A stretch of 64,000 nucleotides of DNA, taken from the NCBI RefSeq assembly GCF_900103175.1, contig NZ_FNLF01000002.1, positions 2,618,136 through 2,682,135 of the forward strand, given 5' to 3'. Source of the stretch: Tsukamurella pulmonis. Its GTDB lineage: Bacteria; Actinomycetota; Actinomycetes; Mycobacteriales; Mycobacteriaceae. This document shows, piece by piece, positions 56,883 to 64,000 of this stretch. Within the stretch, counting starts at the first letter, position 1, and each line of letters starts with the position of its first letter. Under the pieces are notes generated by a model, which worked only from the letters and a program-made list of their open reading frames with translations, had not been told where the DNA came from and ran no database searches. The translations under genes were made by a program, and so were the position numbers.

Positions 56883-56927
56883 TGGTCGGGCTGACAGGAT
56901 TTGAACCTGCGACCACCTGACCCCCAG
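56883..56927 (-). pseudogene. tRNA-Pro(GGG) 3' fragment = attachment site of integrated element
   Basis: On the minus strand the 45 nt read CTGGGGG (anticodon loop, GGG), the T arm GCAGGTTCAAATCCTGT, and CAGCCCGACCA with the encoded CCA. Nothing of the 5' half (acceptor, D arm) is present on the other side; the match stops abruptly at 56927. This is what remains when an element integrates by recombination within the 3' part of a tRNA gene. The intact gene should be rebuilt at the far end, right of the window. Confidence 0.85.
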
Positions 56928-56994
56928 AGCGTCGACAATCAGAGAATCGCGTCTATAGCGTCTCCATAAGTCCTGGTCAGCGAGCTAGAACCAT

Positions 56995-57495
56995 CTACCG
57001 TGTATCAGCTTGTCTACGCTGTATGTCCGGGTCTTGGCCCACTGGCGGCCCACTGGGGAGGGCCTGAGTCGCCGACTCCGAGCCATCAGTCAGAGCGCGC
57101 CGGGGTGTGTTGTCGCCGACCTCGCTGGACCTCCACGGGCGACCATCGGGGTGATACGGGCACGTCTGGTTCGCGAGTGTGCCCTCGGTGGAGTTCGGGG
57201 TGTCGTAGAACGACGCGACCCACCCGCCGCAGCGATCGCACTGCCCTGCGCCGCGCACGCCCACCTTGCCCAGCAAGTAGAGCACCAGCACTCGGGGGCT
57301 CACGTGGTCGAGGATCTGCGCGGCCTCCTCCGTCGTGAGCCACGGCTTGCCCATCTGCTCCTGCGGCTCGGTGAGGTATTCGAGCAGCCGCTCTCGGCCG
57401 CCCTGCTCCAGGTTGCCTCGCTCGTCGTGGTAAGTGCATCCGCTCACGGCGCACACCGCGCGGTCAGGACCGGGGCGGCACACGGGCTCGCTCAT
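56995..57495 (-). CDS. Element-encoded zinc-ribbon protein of unknown function
   Basis: A 166-residue protein with two Cys/His clusters: CAVSGCTYH near residue 20, and CDRCGGW together with CPYH near 105-130, probably binding zinc. A helix pair between them (LTTEEAAQILDHVSPRVLVLYLLG) resembles an HTH. I do not recognise it. ATG at 57495 is chosen because the frame upstream is Arg/Pro-rich and overlaps the divergent gene's promoter. It is the first gene inside the attachment site and could be an element regulator. Confidence 0.5.
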   Translation of the reverse strand: MSEPVCRPGPDRAVCAVSGCTYHDERGNLEQGGRERLLEYLTEPQEQMGKPWLTTEEAAQILDHVSPRVLVLYLLGKVGVRGAGQCDRCGGWVASFYDTPNSTEGTLANQTCPYHPDGRPWRSSEVGDNTPRRALTDGSESATQALPSGPPVGQDPDIQRRQADTR

Positions 57496-57608
57496 GCGCC
57501 CAGGGTAGCGAGGTAGGCCAGCGGGGAACGGTCGAATCGCTGCCGGAATGTCCGCTGTGTCCAGCGGTTCATTCTTCGCGTGTGGGTGGGGTGGTGCATC
57601 ATCGTGGT

Positions 57609-58808
57609 GTGGCCGCTTCGATCCCTGCACCCGTGGAGACCTCCGTGCTCCGCTGGGCGCGCGAGTCCAGCGGATACTCGCCGATCGCGGCCTCGCGCAA
57701 GATGTCGTTGCCGGATGACCGAGTGGCGCAGTGGGAGGCTGGCGAGGCCGTCCCGACCATCGCCCAGCTTCGCAAGGCGGCGGAGGCGTACAACCGGTCA
57801 TTGGCCGTGTTCTTCCTCCCTGAGCCGCCGGACGGGTTCGACACCCTTCGCGACTTCCGTCGACTCGATGAAGTCACCGCGGGCGACTGGAGCCCGGGAC
57901 TGCACGACGAGTTCCGGCGCGCCCACACGCAGCGCGAGTTCGCTCTGGAGCTGGCAGAGACCGAGGACCGAGAGATACCGACCGAGTGGGATCTGCGGCT
58001 GTCGGCGGATGATGTCGAGGCCGCGGCTCAGCGGATCAGGGACGTGCTCGGCACCGTCGGCCCTCTGGCCGTCCCGCCCACGTCGAACGACTCGTACGCC
58101 CACCTGAACGCCTGGATCGCTGCCATCGAGGCCAGCGGTGTGCTGGTTCTCGCGACAAGCCGCGGCGGCGTCGAGGTGTCGGAGATGCGCGGCATGTCCC
58201 TGTACTTCGACGTGCTCCCGGTGATCGTCCTCAACGGAAGCGATACCGTCCGGCCCCGACTGTTCTCACTGCTCCATGAGTTCGCGCACCTCGCGTTGCA
58301 CACGGAGGGTCTGTGCGATGTCACCGCCGACGATCGACCGCGCACGGAGAACCGCGAGGTGGAGACCGTCTGTAATGCGATCGCCGCAGCTGTGCTCATG
58401 CCTCGCTCGGCTGTGCTCGCGCGCCCCGAGGTGATCGCGCGGAGGGACGTGCCCACGTCGTGGGACTACGACAACCTCCGGCCGGTCGCTGCGCACTTCG
58501 GCGTGAGCCCCGAGGCGTTCCTGCGGCGACTGTCCACGCTGGGCGTGGTCCCGATCGAGTTCTACCGGCAGCGTCGCGCTGAGTTCTCGGCGGCGTTCGA
58601 CGAGGAGGCCGCGCGCAAGAAGCCGACGAGCGGGAACTGGTACCGCAACACGGTGCGAGATCTCGGCAAGGCGTACGTCCGAGCGGTAACCGACGCACAC
58701 CGACGGCGAGTGATCGACAGCAACACCGCGGCGGTGTACCTCAACGCCAAGGTGGGGCAGATCCAGAAGCTCGGCGAGTTCGCGCAGCTCGGGAGCACTG
58801 AGAGGTGA
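57609..58808 (+). CDS. XRE-HTH/ImmA-IrrE metallopeptidase
   Basis: A 399-residue protein. Residues 10-65 form an XRE-type HTH (VLRWARESSGYSPIAASRK, VAQWEAGEAVPT), and the ImmA/IrrE zinc peptidase domain has HEFAHLALH at 223-231 with a downstream Glu. A C-terminal helical region follows (RAVTDAHRRRVIDSNTAAVYL). Relatives cut phage repressors or act as antitoxin-like regulators. The GTG at 57609 is preferred because CATCAT lies just upstream; GTGs at 57582-57594 are alternatives. Its stop overlaps the DUF4411 start, typical of a two-gene module. Confidence 0.82.
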   Translation: MAASIPAPVETSVLRWARESSGYSPIAASRKMSLPDDRVAQWEAGEAVPTIAQLRKAAEAYNRSLAVFFLPEPPDGFDTLRDFRRLDEVTAGDWSPGLHDEFRRAHTQREFALELAETEDREIPTEWDLRLSADDVEAAAQRIRDVLGTVGPLAVPPTSNDSYAHLNAWIAAIEASGVLVLATSRGGVEVSEMRGMSLYFDVLPVIVLNGSDTVRPRLFSLLHEFAHLALHTEGLCDVTADDRPRTENREVETVCNAIAAAVLMPRSAVLARPEVIARRDVPTSWDYDNLRPVAAHFGVSPEAFLRRLSTLGVVPIEFYRQRRAEFSAAFDEEAARKKPTSGNWYRNTVRDLGKAYVRAVTDAHRRRVIDSNTAAVYLNAKVGQIQKLGEFAQLGSTER

Positions 58809-59272
58809 CGCTGTACTCGTTCGACACGAGCGCGATCCTCAACGGACGCCGTGACCTGTTTCGCCCCGCCGTGTTCGTCGGCTTGTGGACGCGCATCGAG
58901 GACGAGATCGCACGCGGTGACATCCGCGCCGTCGATGAGGTACAGCGCGAGCTATCGAAGCGTGACGACGACGCGAAGCAGTGGGCCGATCAGCAACCTG
59001 ATCTGTTCTGCCCTCTGTCGCAACAGATCCAGGACGGCGCGCGGCAGGTTCTCAGCCTCTACCCGAACCTCGTCCGGCAGGGCGGCAAACGGAGCGGGGC
59101 CGATCCGTTCGTGATCGCGCTCGCGCTGGTCACCAAGGGCACTGTGGTCAGTGAGGAGACGGCCTCCGGAAACTTGACGAAGCCCCGTATCCCGGACGTA
59201 TGCAGCGATCTCCGAGTGCCGTGCGTGACCCTCATGGGCTACATCGAGGCCCAGGGCTGGGAGTTCCACTAG
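58805..59272 (+). CDS. DUF4411 (PIN-like) protein, putative toxin or effector
   Basis: A 155-residue protein of the DUF4411 PIN-like group: SFDTSAILNGRRDLF near the N-terminus (first acidic residue), AVDEVQRELSK, and GADPFVIALALV with the later acidic cluster VVSEETASGN. This is the acid set of PIN RNases. The family regularly follows an XRE-ImmA/IrrE gene, as here (GTGA overlap). A toxin-antitoxin-like or exclusion role is predicted by Makarova-type analyses of such pairs; direct function is unproven. Confidence 0.72.
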   Translation: MTLYSFDTSAILNGRRDLFRPAVFVGLWTRIEDEIARGDIRAVDEVQRELSKRDDDAKQWADQQPDLFCPLSQQIQDGARQVLSLYPNLVRQGGKRSGADPFVIALALVTKGTVVSEETASGNLTKPRIPDVCSDLRVPCVTLMGYIEAQGWEFH

Positions 59273-59459
59273 CTGCGAGCCGAGGTGGCCGACACGGCGA
59301 CGGAGGTCGGAGAATCCCCGACGCCGTGCCGACCTGGCGACCGCCCACCCCAGATGAGGACGGTCGCCCGCCGATCCGCTGCGCCCGGTGACGAGCCGGT
59401 TGGACGCCGCGCTCGGGAGATAGGACCGAGAGCGGCGGAGCGGATCGGAGTTCATGGGG

Positions 59460-60020
59460 TCAACGCCGCGCGGGCGTCATCCCGGAGCGGACGCAGCTCA
59501 GGCCGAAGCTCGTCGGGCCGCCGGCATCACCGCTCGGGAAGCCCAGCTCGTTGCACACGTGCCAGTGGGTGCAGTACCCATCCTTCGCGACCCGTCGAGC
59601 CAGACGGAGCACCGCGGGCCAGTTCTGTTCGATCAGCGACTCGACGCGCTCGACGCCCAGCTGGATCGGCCCACCCGCAGCGGTGATCATCTGCATGTCT
59701 CCGTGGCCGCTGCTAGCCATCGCGGCGTCGATCTCGCGGCGCGTCGGTCGCCGCCCCGCATCGAACTTGGCCTGCGCGAACGGGCCTGCCCAGGCGACCT
59801 GCGCCTGCGCATCCGTCGACAACGAGTCCTCGGCCACCGTGGTCAAGCCCTTCTCGTCGCGGTCCTCGGGGTCGAGCACCGCCAGCTCGACGGTGCCACC
59901 GAGGAGCACCGCCGCAACACAGTGCGCGGCTTCGTGAACACTCATCGCGGCTCGCTCCCTCGCGGCCTTGATCTGATCCGCCGCCTGGCGGGTCGCATCG
60001 GGTGGGCGCTTCGTGGTCAT
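59460..60020 (-). CDS. M41 (FtsH-type) peptidase-domain protein of the element
   Basis: A 186-residue protein with the zinc motif HEAAH at residues 29-33, in SVHEAAHCVAAVLLGG, and a later acidic GHGDMQMI that matches the third-ligand position of M41 peptidases. There is no AAA+ ATPase domain or membrane anchor, so it is a stand-alone peptidase fold. ATG at 60020 follows aggac. It ends the leftward operon after the coat-like gene, separated from it by a terminator-like hairpin. It could process element proteins or host targets. Confidence 0.6.
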   Translation of the reverse strand: MTTKRPPDATRQAADQIKAARERAAMSVHEAAHCVAAVLLGGTVELAVLDPEDRDEKGLTTVAEDSLSTDAQAQVAWAGPFAQAKFDAGRRPTRREIDAAMASSGHGDMQMITAAGGPIQLGVERVESLIEQNWPAVLRLARRVAKDGYCTHWHVCNELGFPSGDAGGPTSFGLSCVRSGMTPARR

Positions 60021-60064
60021 GGTGTCGTCCTGTTCGTCGTCGAGAGATGAGGTAGGCAGCGGGC

Positions 60065-60104
60065 GCGGGGTCCGTCAGTTGAGAGACCGAGTTTCGGACC
60101 CCGC
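60065..60104 (-). terminator. Stem-loop between coat-like and M41-type genes
   Basis: GCGGGGTCCG and CGGACCCCGC form a perfect 10-bp stem with a 20-nt loop, downstream of the coat-like gene on the minus strand. It is a likely partial terminator or processing site. Confidence 0.5.
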
Positions 60105-60152
60105 ACCGCGCCTCGCTGGCACATGCCCAACGCCAGCAAGTTCTTCAGTGGG

Positions 60153-60926
60153 CTACGGAGCGGTGACCGTGACGGCCGCGATGGCGCGCTCGAAGCCGAC
60201 GACGATCGACGCCTCGGCCACCGCGATGAACCGGTTGTTCAGGTGGTCGATGGTCTCCCGCAGCTCGGCCGCGGTGCGCCAGCCGTACGACGGGCTCGTG
60301 GCCACGAGGGTGTCGCCGAAGACCGGCGCGTAGCCGCCGCCGAAAACCCAACGGTGCCCCAGCGGCGTGAGGAAGCCCGCGCCCGTGCGGGTCAGCAGCC
60401 CGGCATCGGCCGCCGCCGCTGCCCACCGCGCGCTCGCATGGATCACGCCGACTGTGTTCGTCGCAGCCAGCGCTTCCTCCAGCTTGCCCACCGCGGCGAC
60501 CAACGAGGCCGCGGTGGCCGGGGTGCCCGAGTCAAGCACGAGGCGTCCCGCGAACTCGCGCTCGACGGCCGTCTCCTCGCGCAGCCGCATGTTCTGGAGC
60601 GCTCGCTCCCGGACCTCGGCCTGGCTCGGGCGGGACAAATCGCACTCGTCGAATGCCCAGACGACGACCGGCTCATGCGGATCCGAGAGCCCCAGGCGCT
60701 CGCCGTCCTTCAGCTCCCCGGGCTCGGGGTCGCACCAGTCCGCACCCCAGACGCCCGTGTTCTCGGTGTCGTAGTTGTGCGGCCGAATGCGCACCCCGGA
60801 CTGGAGCCAGCGCGGCACCGTATCGGGCGTCGCGAACGTGGTCGCCGAGTACAGGCCGATGGCGTCGGGGTTCACCAGCGGCGCTTCCCATTCGGCGGGG
60901 TTCAGGGTGTTGTTGGGGGCGGTCAC
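60153..60926 (-). CDS. Putative phage coat-like structural protein
   Basis: A 257-residue protein: FATPDTVPRWLQSGVRIRPHNYDTE near residue 30, WAFDECDLSRPSQAEVRERA near 90, AVEREFAGRLVLD, and a C-terminal FIAVAEASIVVGFERAIAAV. The size, the beta-rich tail and the position a few genes after the large terminase suggest a HK97-type coat or encapsulin-like protein, which I infer from layout rather than a decisive motif. GTG at 60926 overlaps the previous stop (GTGA). Confidence 0.45.
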   Translation of the reverse strand: MTAPNNTLNPAEWEAPLVNPDAIGLYSATTFATPDTVPRWLQSGVRIRPHNYDTENTGVWGADWCDPEPGELKDGERLGLSDPHEPVVVWAFDECDLSRPSQAEVRERALQNMRLREETAVEREFAGRLVLDSGTPATAASLVAAVGKLEEALAATNTVGVIHASARWAAAAADAGLLTRTGAGFLTPLGHRWVFGGGYAPVFGDTLVATSPSYGWRTAAELRETIDHLNNRFIAVAEASIVVGFERAIAAVTVTAP

Positions 60927-61633
60927 GGGGCGGTCCCTTCGTTGTCGTTGGAGATCAAGTCGTCGTATCGAATCCCGCTGCTCTCCAGGGCCTCGATGGC
61001 GGAGGAGAGGTCACGCTGGGGCGCGGCCTTCGGGGTGGGTAGCGCGCGGCGGTAGTCGATCGACGCGGTGATCTTCCGATCGAGCGAGATCACCGCGCGG
61101 TCAAGGTCGCGGAGGGCATCGAGTATCCGGTCGGACTCGACCGGCTGACGACTCTTGTCCGCTGCCGCCCGGCCCAGCACCGCGGCCAGAGGACCAGCGA
61201 GCGGCCGTGCGAAGCCCGCCAGGGTCTCGGCCCAGGTGCCCGCGGCCAGTTCGTCAGCGCCGAACTGGAGCGCCGCCCGGTTGGTGATCGACTTCAGCGC
61301 GTTGGTGGCTCGCACCTTCGCCTCCGCACCGTCAACACCCCGTGCGCGATCAACGGCGACGAGTTCACCCGCAACGATGCAGAGGTCGGCGACGGCCTCG
61401 CTGATCGCGGCCACCGACGCAAGCGCAGTGCGCCCGCTCGGGTGCGGCTCCTCGGCCAATCGCGCGGCCACCGGGCCTGTCACTGCCAGCACCTCCGCGC
61501 CCAGGTCGAAGTCCGCACCGAGCACAAGCGGCAGGTGATTTCGCCGCCGGTCGCGCTGCTGAGCCGCCGAGTACTTGATCGGCTTCGGATCGGGCAGCGG
61601 CCGACGGGGCTTGATGAATCCTTTGAGTGCCAT
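60923..61633 (-). CDS. Unknown element protein between small gene and coat-like gene
   Basis: A 236-residue, Ala-rich protein with a basic N-terminus (GFIKPRRPLPDPKPIKYSAAQQRDRRR) and mostly helical remainder. A C-terminal acidic segment ends SNDNEGTAP. I do not recognise it. Its place immediately before the coat-like gene, with stop-start overlap, would suit a scaffold or head-assembly role, which is speculative. ATG at 61633 is set by ggagac; the longer frame is basic and unlikely. Confidence 0.45.
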   Translation of the reverse strand: MALKGFIKPRRPLPDPKPIKYSAAQQRDRRRNHLPLVLGADFDLGAEVLAVTGPVAARLAEEPHPSGRTALASVAAISEAVADLCIVAGELVAVDRARGVDGAEAKVRATNALKSITNRAALQFGADELAAGTWAETLAGFARPLAGPLAAVLGRAAADKSRQPVESDRILDALRDLDRAVISLDRKITASIDYRRALPTPKAAPQRDLSSAIEALESSGIRYDDLISNDNEGTAP

Positions 61634-61653
61634 TGTGTCTGTCTCCGTTCGCG

Positions 61654-62016
61654 TCAGCGGTAGTCGAAGGTGTTCGCGGTCTTGCCGCCGGGCCGCGTTA
61701 GTTGGGCGGTCGCCTTGTCGAAGTCGTCGGCGCGAGCGACCCACGTCGCGTCACGTCCCGAGACCAGCACCGCCTCGCCCTGGTCGCACAGCTTCAGCAG
61801 CGCACTCGCCGCCTCCAGCCCCTTGGCCGAGTCCTTCGGCAGGCGGCGGCGCAGGGCGGACCAGCGCACCGGCTCGCCGACGGGCATCGCGAGGATGGCT
61901 GAGCGCAGCGCCTCGTACGTGCGGGTCGTGCACTCCGGGCACGGGTCGAAGGCCGCCGCGATGTCGGCGGTGTCGAGGTCGCCGGTCTGGGCTGTGGTGC
62001 TGCTGGTGGTGGTCAT
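61654..62016 (-). CDS. Small unknown element protein (120 residues)
   Basis: A 120-residue protein with CPECTTRTYEALRSAI near residue 25 (single Cys pair) and a basic helical region RWSALRRRLPKDSAKGLEAAS that resembles a small winged helix, ending VLVSGRDATWVARADDF. Function unknown. It lies in the leftward operon, 20 nt upstream of the 236-residue gene. Confidence 0.45.
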   Translation of the reverse strand: MTTTSSTTAQTGDLDTADIAAAFDPCPECTTRTYEALRSAILAMPVGEPVRWSALRRRLPKDSAKGLEAASALLKLCDQGEAVLVSGRDATWVARADDFDKATAQLTRPGGKTANTFDYR

Positions 62017-62082
62017 CTGTGGTTTCTCCGAATCTCTGCGGTGGTCATCCGTGAGTGCTGGGGAAGGTCGACCGGTGGGGGT

Positions 62083-62316
62083 CTATGCGCCGCCGGTCAG
62101 GCGCGCGGCGAGCGCGGCGGCGTCGGCGGGGTCGAGCCGGTCGGCCTCGGCGTCGATCACGCGCAGTGCGCGGTGGTACGCGAGAGCGGCACGGCACCGG
62201 AGCACACGAGAGTCCTGGTCGGACGCGCCTCGGGACTTCAGTCCGGCGAGCTGTGCGGACCAGCTCGAAGCGGGAAGCTCGGCGCTCGGTGCCTCGGGGG
62301 CGGTGACTGTTGCCAT
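62083..62316 (-). CDS. Small helical element protein (77 residues)
   Basis: A 77-residue protein with a Pro/Ala-rich start and two predicted helices (RVLRCRAALAYHRALRVIDAEADRL and PADAAALAARLTGG). No family recognised. It lies between the large terminase and the 120-residue gene on the same strand. Confidence 0.4.
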   Translation of the reverse strand: MATVTAPEAPSAELPASSWSAQLAGLKSRGASDQDSRVLRCRAALAYHRALRVIDAEADRLDPADAAALAARLTGGA

Positions 62317-62490
62317 GCGAGTAGTCCACCGAACGGGGGTGCAGCGGCGTTGCGGCGTAGCGCCGTCTGATGCCCCCGACCTGGGCGTTATCCCTGATGG
62401 TCGGCGTGCTGGAAATCGTCGTGACCCCGGTCATGACGCCGAGTTCAGATCGTGCCTACCAGGGTAGTCACCGTGTGCTGACCTGGGAGT

Positions 62491-63981
62491 TCAGCCGATC
62501 CGACGGCTGAAGTACGCCTTCCTGGCGTCTCGGTCGCCGGGCACGCCGAGGATCAGTCCCGCGGTCTTCGCGCCGAGCAGGTCGAACGCGATCACGGCGG
62601 CGGCCAAGCTGTCCGGTTGGTGCTGCCCGCGCTGCCACCGGAGTGCCTGTTCTTCGAACTTCGGGAGATGACCGGCGACCCGGCACGTGCCCGTCTCCAG
62701 GCCTTGCAGCATCGCGCCGCTGCGCGCCAGCGCGTCGCCCATCGCACCGCGGCCCTTCTCGGGCCACATCGTGACCCGGATGTGGTGCGTATCAGGGTGC
62801 GCCCGACGGTGCCGTTCGACGGCTTCCGCCAGGATGCGCTCGTAGGTCGCGCGGGCGGTGAACGCCTCGACCGCGATCTCGGACGCGCCGACCTCGATGG
62901 CCAGCTCCAGTGCGGTGCGAGCCCATGCGTCGCTGGTCATCGGTGCGCTGCGGTCGGCGATCAGCGCCACGACGCCGTCGGCTGTCGTGCTCGCCGCCAC
63001 GATGCCCGCCGAGTCGCCGCGGCCGCTGTCGGATGGGTCGACGGCGACGATCGCGCGGACGGGATTCGCGGGAGCCGTGGCCATGCGCCAGTCGTCCAGC
63101 CACGAGCGCTGCACCAGGCCGCCCTCGGGCGAGCTGGGCTCGCCCTCATACAGTGACCACCACGCGCGCTCGCCTGCAGTACGCCGCGCGCTGGCGAAGT
63201 GCTCGGCGGTGAATCCCAGAGCGGAGGTCATGGCCTGGCCGGGCTCGCGGCCGAGTGCGTCGGGCACTCCGACCTCGGACACGGCGGGCACGTTCGTACG
63301 TGTCCACAGCTCGGGCTCGTCGGCCAGCAGCGAGCCGATCAGGTCGGCTTCATGCCACCTGGTGCCGACCAGCAAGATGCTCCCGCCGGGGTACACGCGG
63401 GTCGAGTAGGTCGAACGGAACTCGTTCAGCACCCGCTTGCGGTGCGCGGCGGAATCAGCCTCGGCGGCGTCTTTGATCGGGTCGTCGATGATCAGTACAT
63501 GTGCACCGAATCCGGTCGCGCCGGACTGGATGCCGCCAGCGAGTAGTCCACCGCGCCGCCCCTCGATCCGCCATCGGCCGACGCTCGACTTGTCGCTGGC
63601 GATCGAGATGCCCAGCTCCGCGCCGTGCTCCTGGATCAAGGCGCGCACCTCGCGACTGTGGGACTGTGCCAACTCGTCGCTGTAGCTGGTTAGCAGCACC
63701 TCGCGGTCAGGGTCCGAGTGCAGCGCCCAGACCACCGTCCAGACCGAGAGCAACCGCGACTTGCCAGCGCGGGGTGGTGTGCTCACGATGTCGCGGCGAT
63801 CCTCCTCGCGGATGGATCGAACGGCGAGGTCTGACAGCAGGGCGGTGGCGGGCACGATCCGATAGCTGGGATCGAGGCGGCGTGCGAGCTGCGCCGGACC
63901 CGGCGCGGGCACACGGCGGCGCGCGGTGCGCAGCGCGCGGGCGGCGATCAACGTCCGCGTCGGGTCTTTGCGATCGCTCAT
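62491..63981 (-). CDS. Large terminase subunit (TerL)
   Basis: A 496-residue DNA-packaging motor. The ATPase part has Walker A variant STPPRAGKS at 67-75 and Walker B VLIIDDP at 162-168, with a coupling-motif-like LLVGTRW near 205. The nuclease part has VDPSDSG at 314-320, AVEAF near 367 and PDSLAAAV near 463 as the acidic metal ligands of the RNase H-like fold. It packages DNA into heads and cuts it. The ATG overlaps the preceding stop (ATGA). It is the strongest sign that the integrated element is phage-derived. Confidence 0.88.
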   Translation of the reverse strand: MSDRKDPTRTLIAARALRTARRRVPAPGPAQLARRLDPSYRIVPATALLSDLAVRSIREEDRRDIVSTPPRAGKSRLLSVWTVVWALHSDPDREVLLTSYSDELAQSHSREVRALIQEHGAELGISIASDKSSVGRWRIEGRRGGLLAGGIQSGATGFGAHVLIIDDPIKDAAEADSAAHRKRVLNEFRSTYSTRVYPGGSILLVGTRWHEADLIGSLLADEPELWTRTNVPAVSEVGVPDALGREPGQAMTSALGFTAEHFASARRTAGERAWWSLYEGEPSSPEGGLVQRSWLDDWRMATAPANPVRAIVAVDPSDSGRGDSAGIVAASTTADGVVALIADRSAPMTSDAWARTALELAIEVGASEIAVEAFTARATYERILAEAVERHRRAHPDTHHIRVTMWPEKGRGAMGDALARSGAMLQGLETGTCRVAGHLPKFEEQALRWQRGQHQPDSLAAAVIAFDLLGAKTAGLILGVPGDRDARKAYFSRRIG

Positions 63982-64000
63982 GACTGGGCCTCGATCCGGG
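63978..64000 (-). CDS. 3' end of an upstream element gene (possible small terminase)
   Basis: The minus strand at the right edge reads in frame R-I-E-A-Q-S then TGA, overlapping the TerL start as ATGA. A small terminase gene often has this coupling to terL, but only six codons are visible. Confidence 0.35.

Noticed and set aside
56780-56938. Extending the PD-(D/E)XK gene upstream to an ATG at 56938
   Set aside because: The added residues are a translation of the tRNA-Pro fragment and its terminator, a well-known artefact.
59273-59459. A gene between the DUF4411 and M41-type genes
   Set aside because: The 187 nt between two convergent stops show no frame with a credible start and composition; I see nothing in it.
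62045-62434. A 129-codon frame from an ATG at 62434 on the minus strand, between TerL and the small element genes
   Set aside because: Most of it overlaps the 77-residue gene in another frame and is Arg-rich without features.

Overview
The window is very GC-rich, densely coded DNA from an actinobacterium of the order Mycobacteriales. Several things point there: the garA / ftsR-type MerR / bifunctional nuclease / gcvH block, an accessory secA2, an LprG-type lipoprotein, a 13E12/DUF222 HNH gene, an F420-type deazaflavin-dependent oxidoreductase, and many apparently leaderless GTG/ATG starts. Large parts follow the Mycobacterium tuberculosis order from about Rv1859 to Rv1821 (modABC, ndh, Rv1847-like thioesterase, blaI/blaR-like pair, guaB1, two CBS-DUF21 proteins, glcB, gcvP, Rv1830-, Rv1829- and Rv1828-like genes, garA, gcvH, pgsA2-like, secA2). 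Unrelated cassettes are inserted between these blocks. Tsukamurella or Gordonia would fit, but the genus cannot be fixed by reading.

Layout. 1-9.3 kb: the start of recC, a HAD phosphatase, small metabolic genes, the molybdate importer modABC, a PadR regulator, an ATP-grasp enzyme, a GNAT and a DMT exporter. 9.35-19.4 kb: a CGNR regulator with a duplicated leader, ndh, a thioesterase, the blaI/M56 pair, guaB1 and the DUF21-CBS pair. 19.4-22.4 kb: a cobalamin riboswitch followed by a three-gene B12-type ABC importer. 22.5-23.9 kb: an exported M23 peptidase and an LprG-type lipoprotein. 24.2-28.7 kb: a compact operon of cytochrome b5-fused desaturase, type III polyketide synthase and cyclic-peptide-type ABC exporter, which looks like a small lipid/polyketide pathway. 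28.8-32.9 kb: glcB, a spermidine-synthase-like protein and a membrane-anchored solute-binding protein. 33-40.4 kb: a 13E12 HNH protein, a crotonase-acyl-CoA ligase-TetR operon with a clear operator, and a two-gene membrane system with an internal duplication. 40.5-49.6 kb: gcvP with a glycine riboswitch, then the conserved MerR/nuclease/FHA/gcvH/pgsA/secA2 block. 49.7-56 kb: an M28 lipoprotein peptidase and small stress or detoxification genes.

56-64 kb is accessory. A 45-nt 3' fragment of a tRNA-Pro(GGG) gene, followed by its terminator, marks the left attachment site of an integrated element that runs off the right edge. Inside it are a zinc-ribbon protein, an XRE-ImmA/IrrE plus DUF4411 (PIN-like) pair, and a leftward operon: possible small terminase, large terminase, two small proteins, an unknown, a coat-like protein and an M41-type peptidase domain protein. 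No portal, tail or integrase gene lies in the part seen. It could be a prophage whose remaining modules are to the right, or a small capsid-encoding satellite. An HTH-HTH-PD-(D/E)XK nuclease gene sits immediately outside the attachment site.
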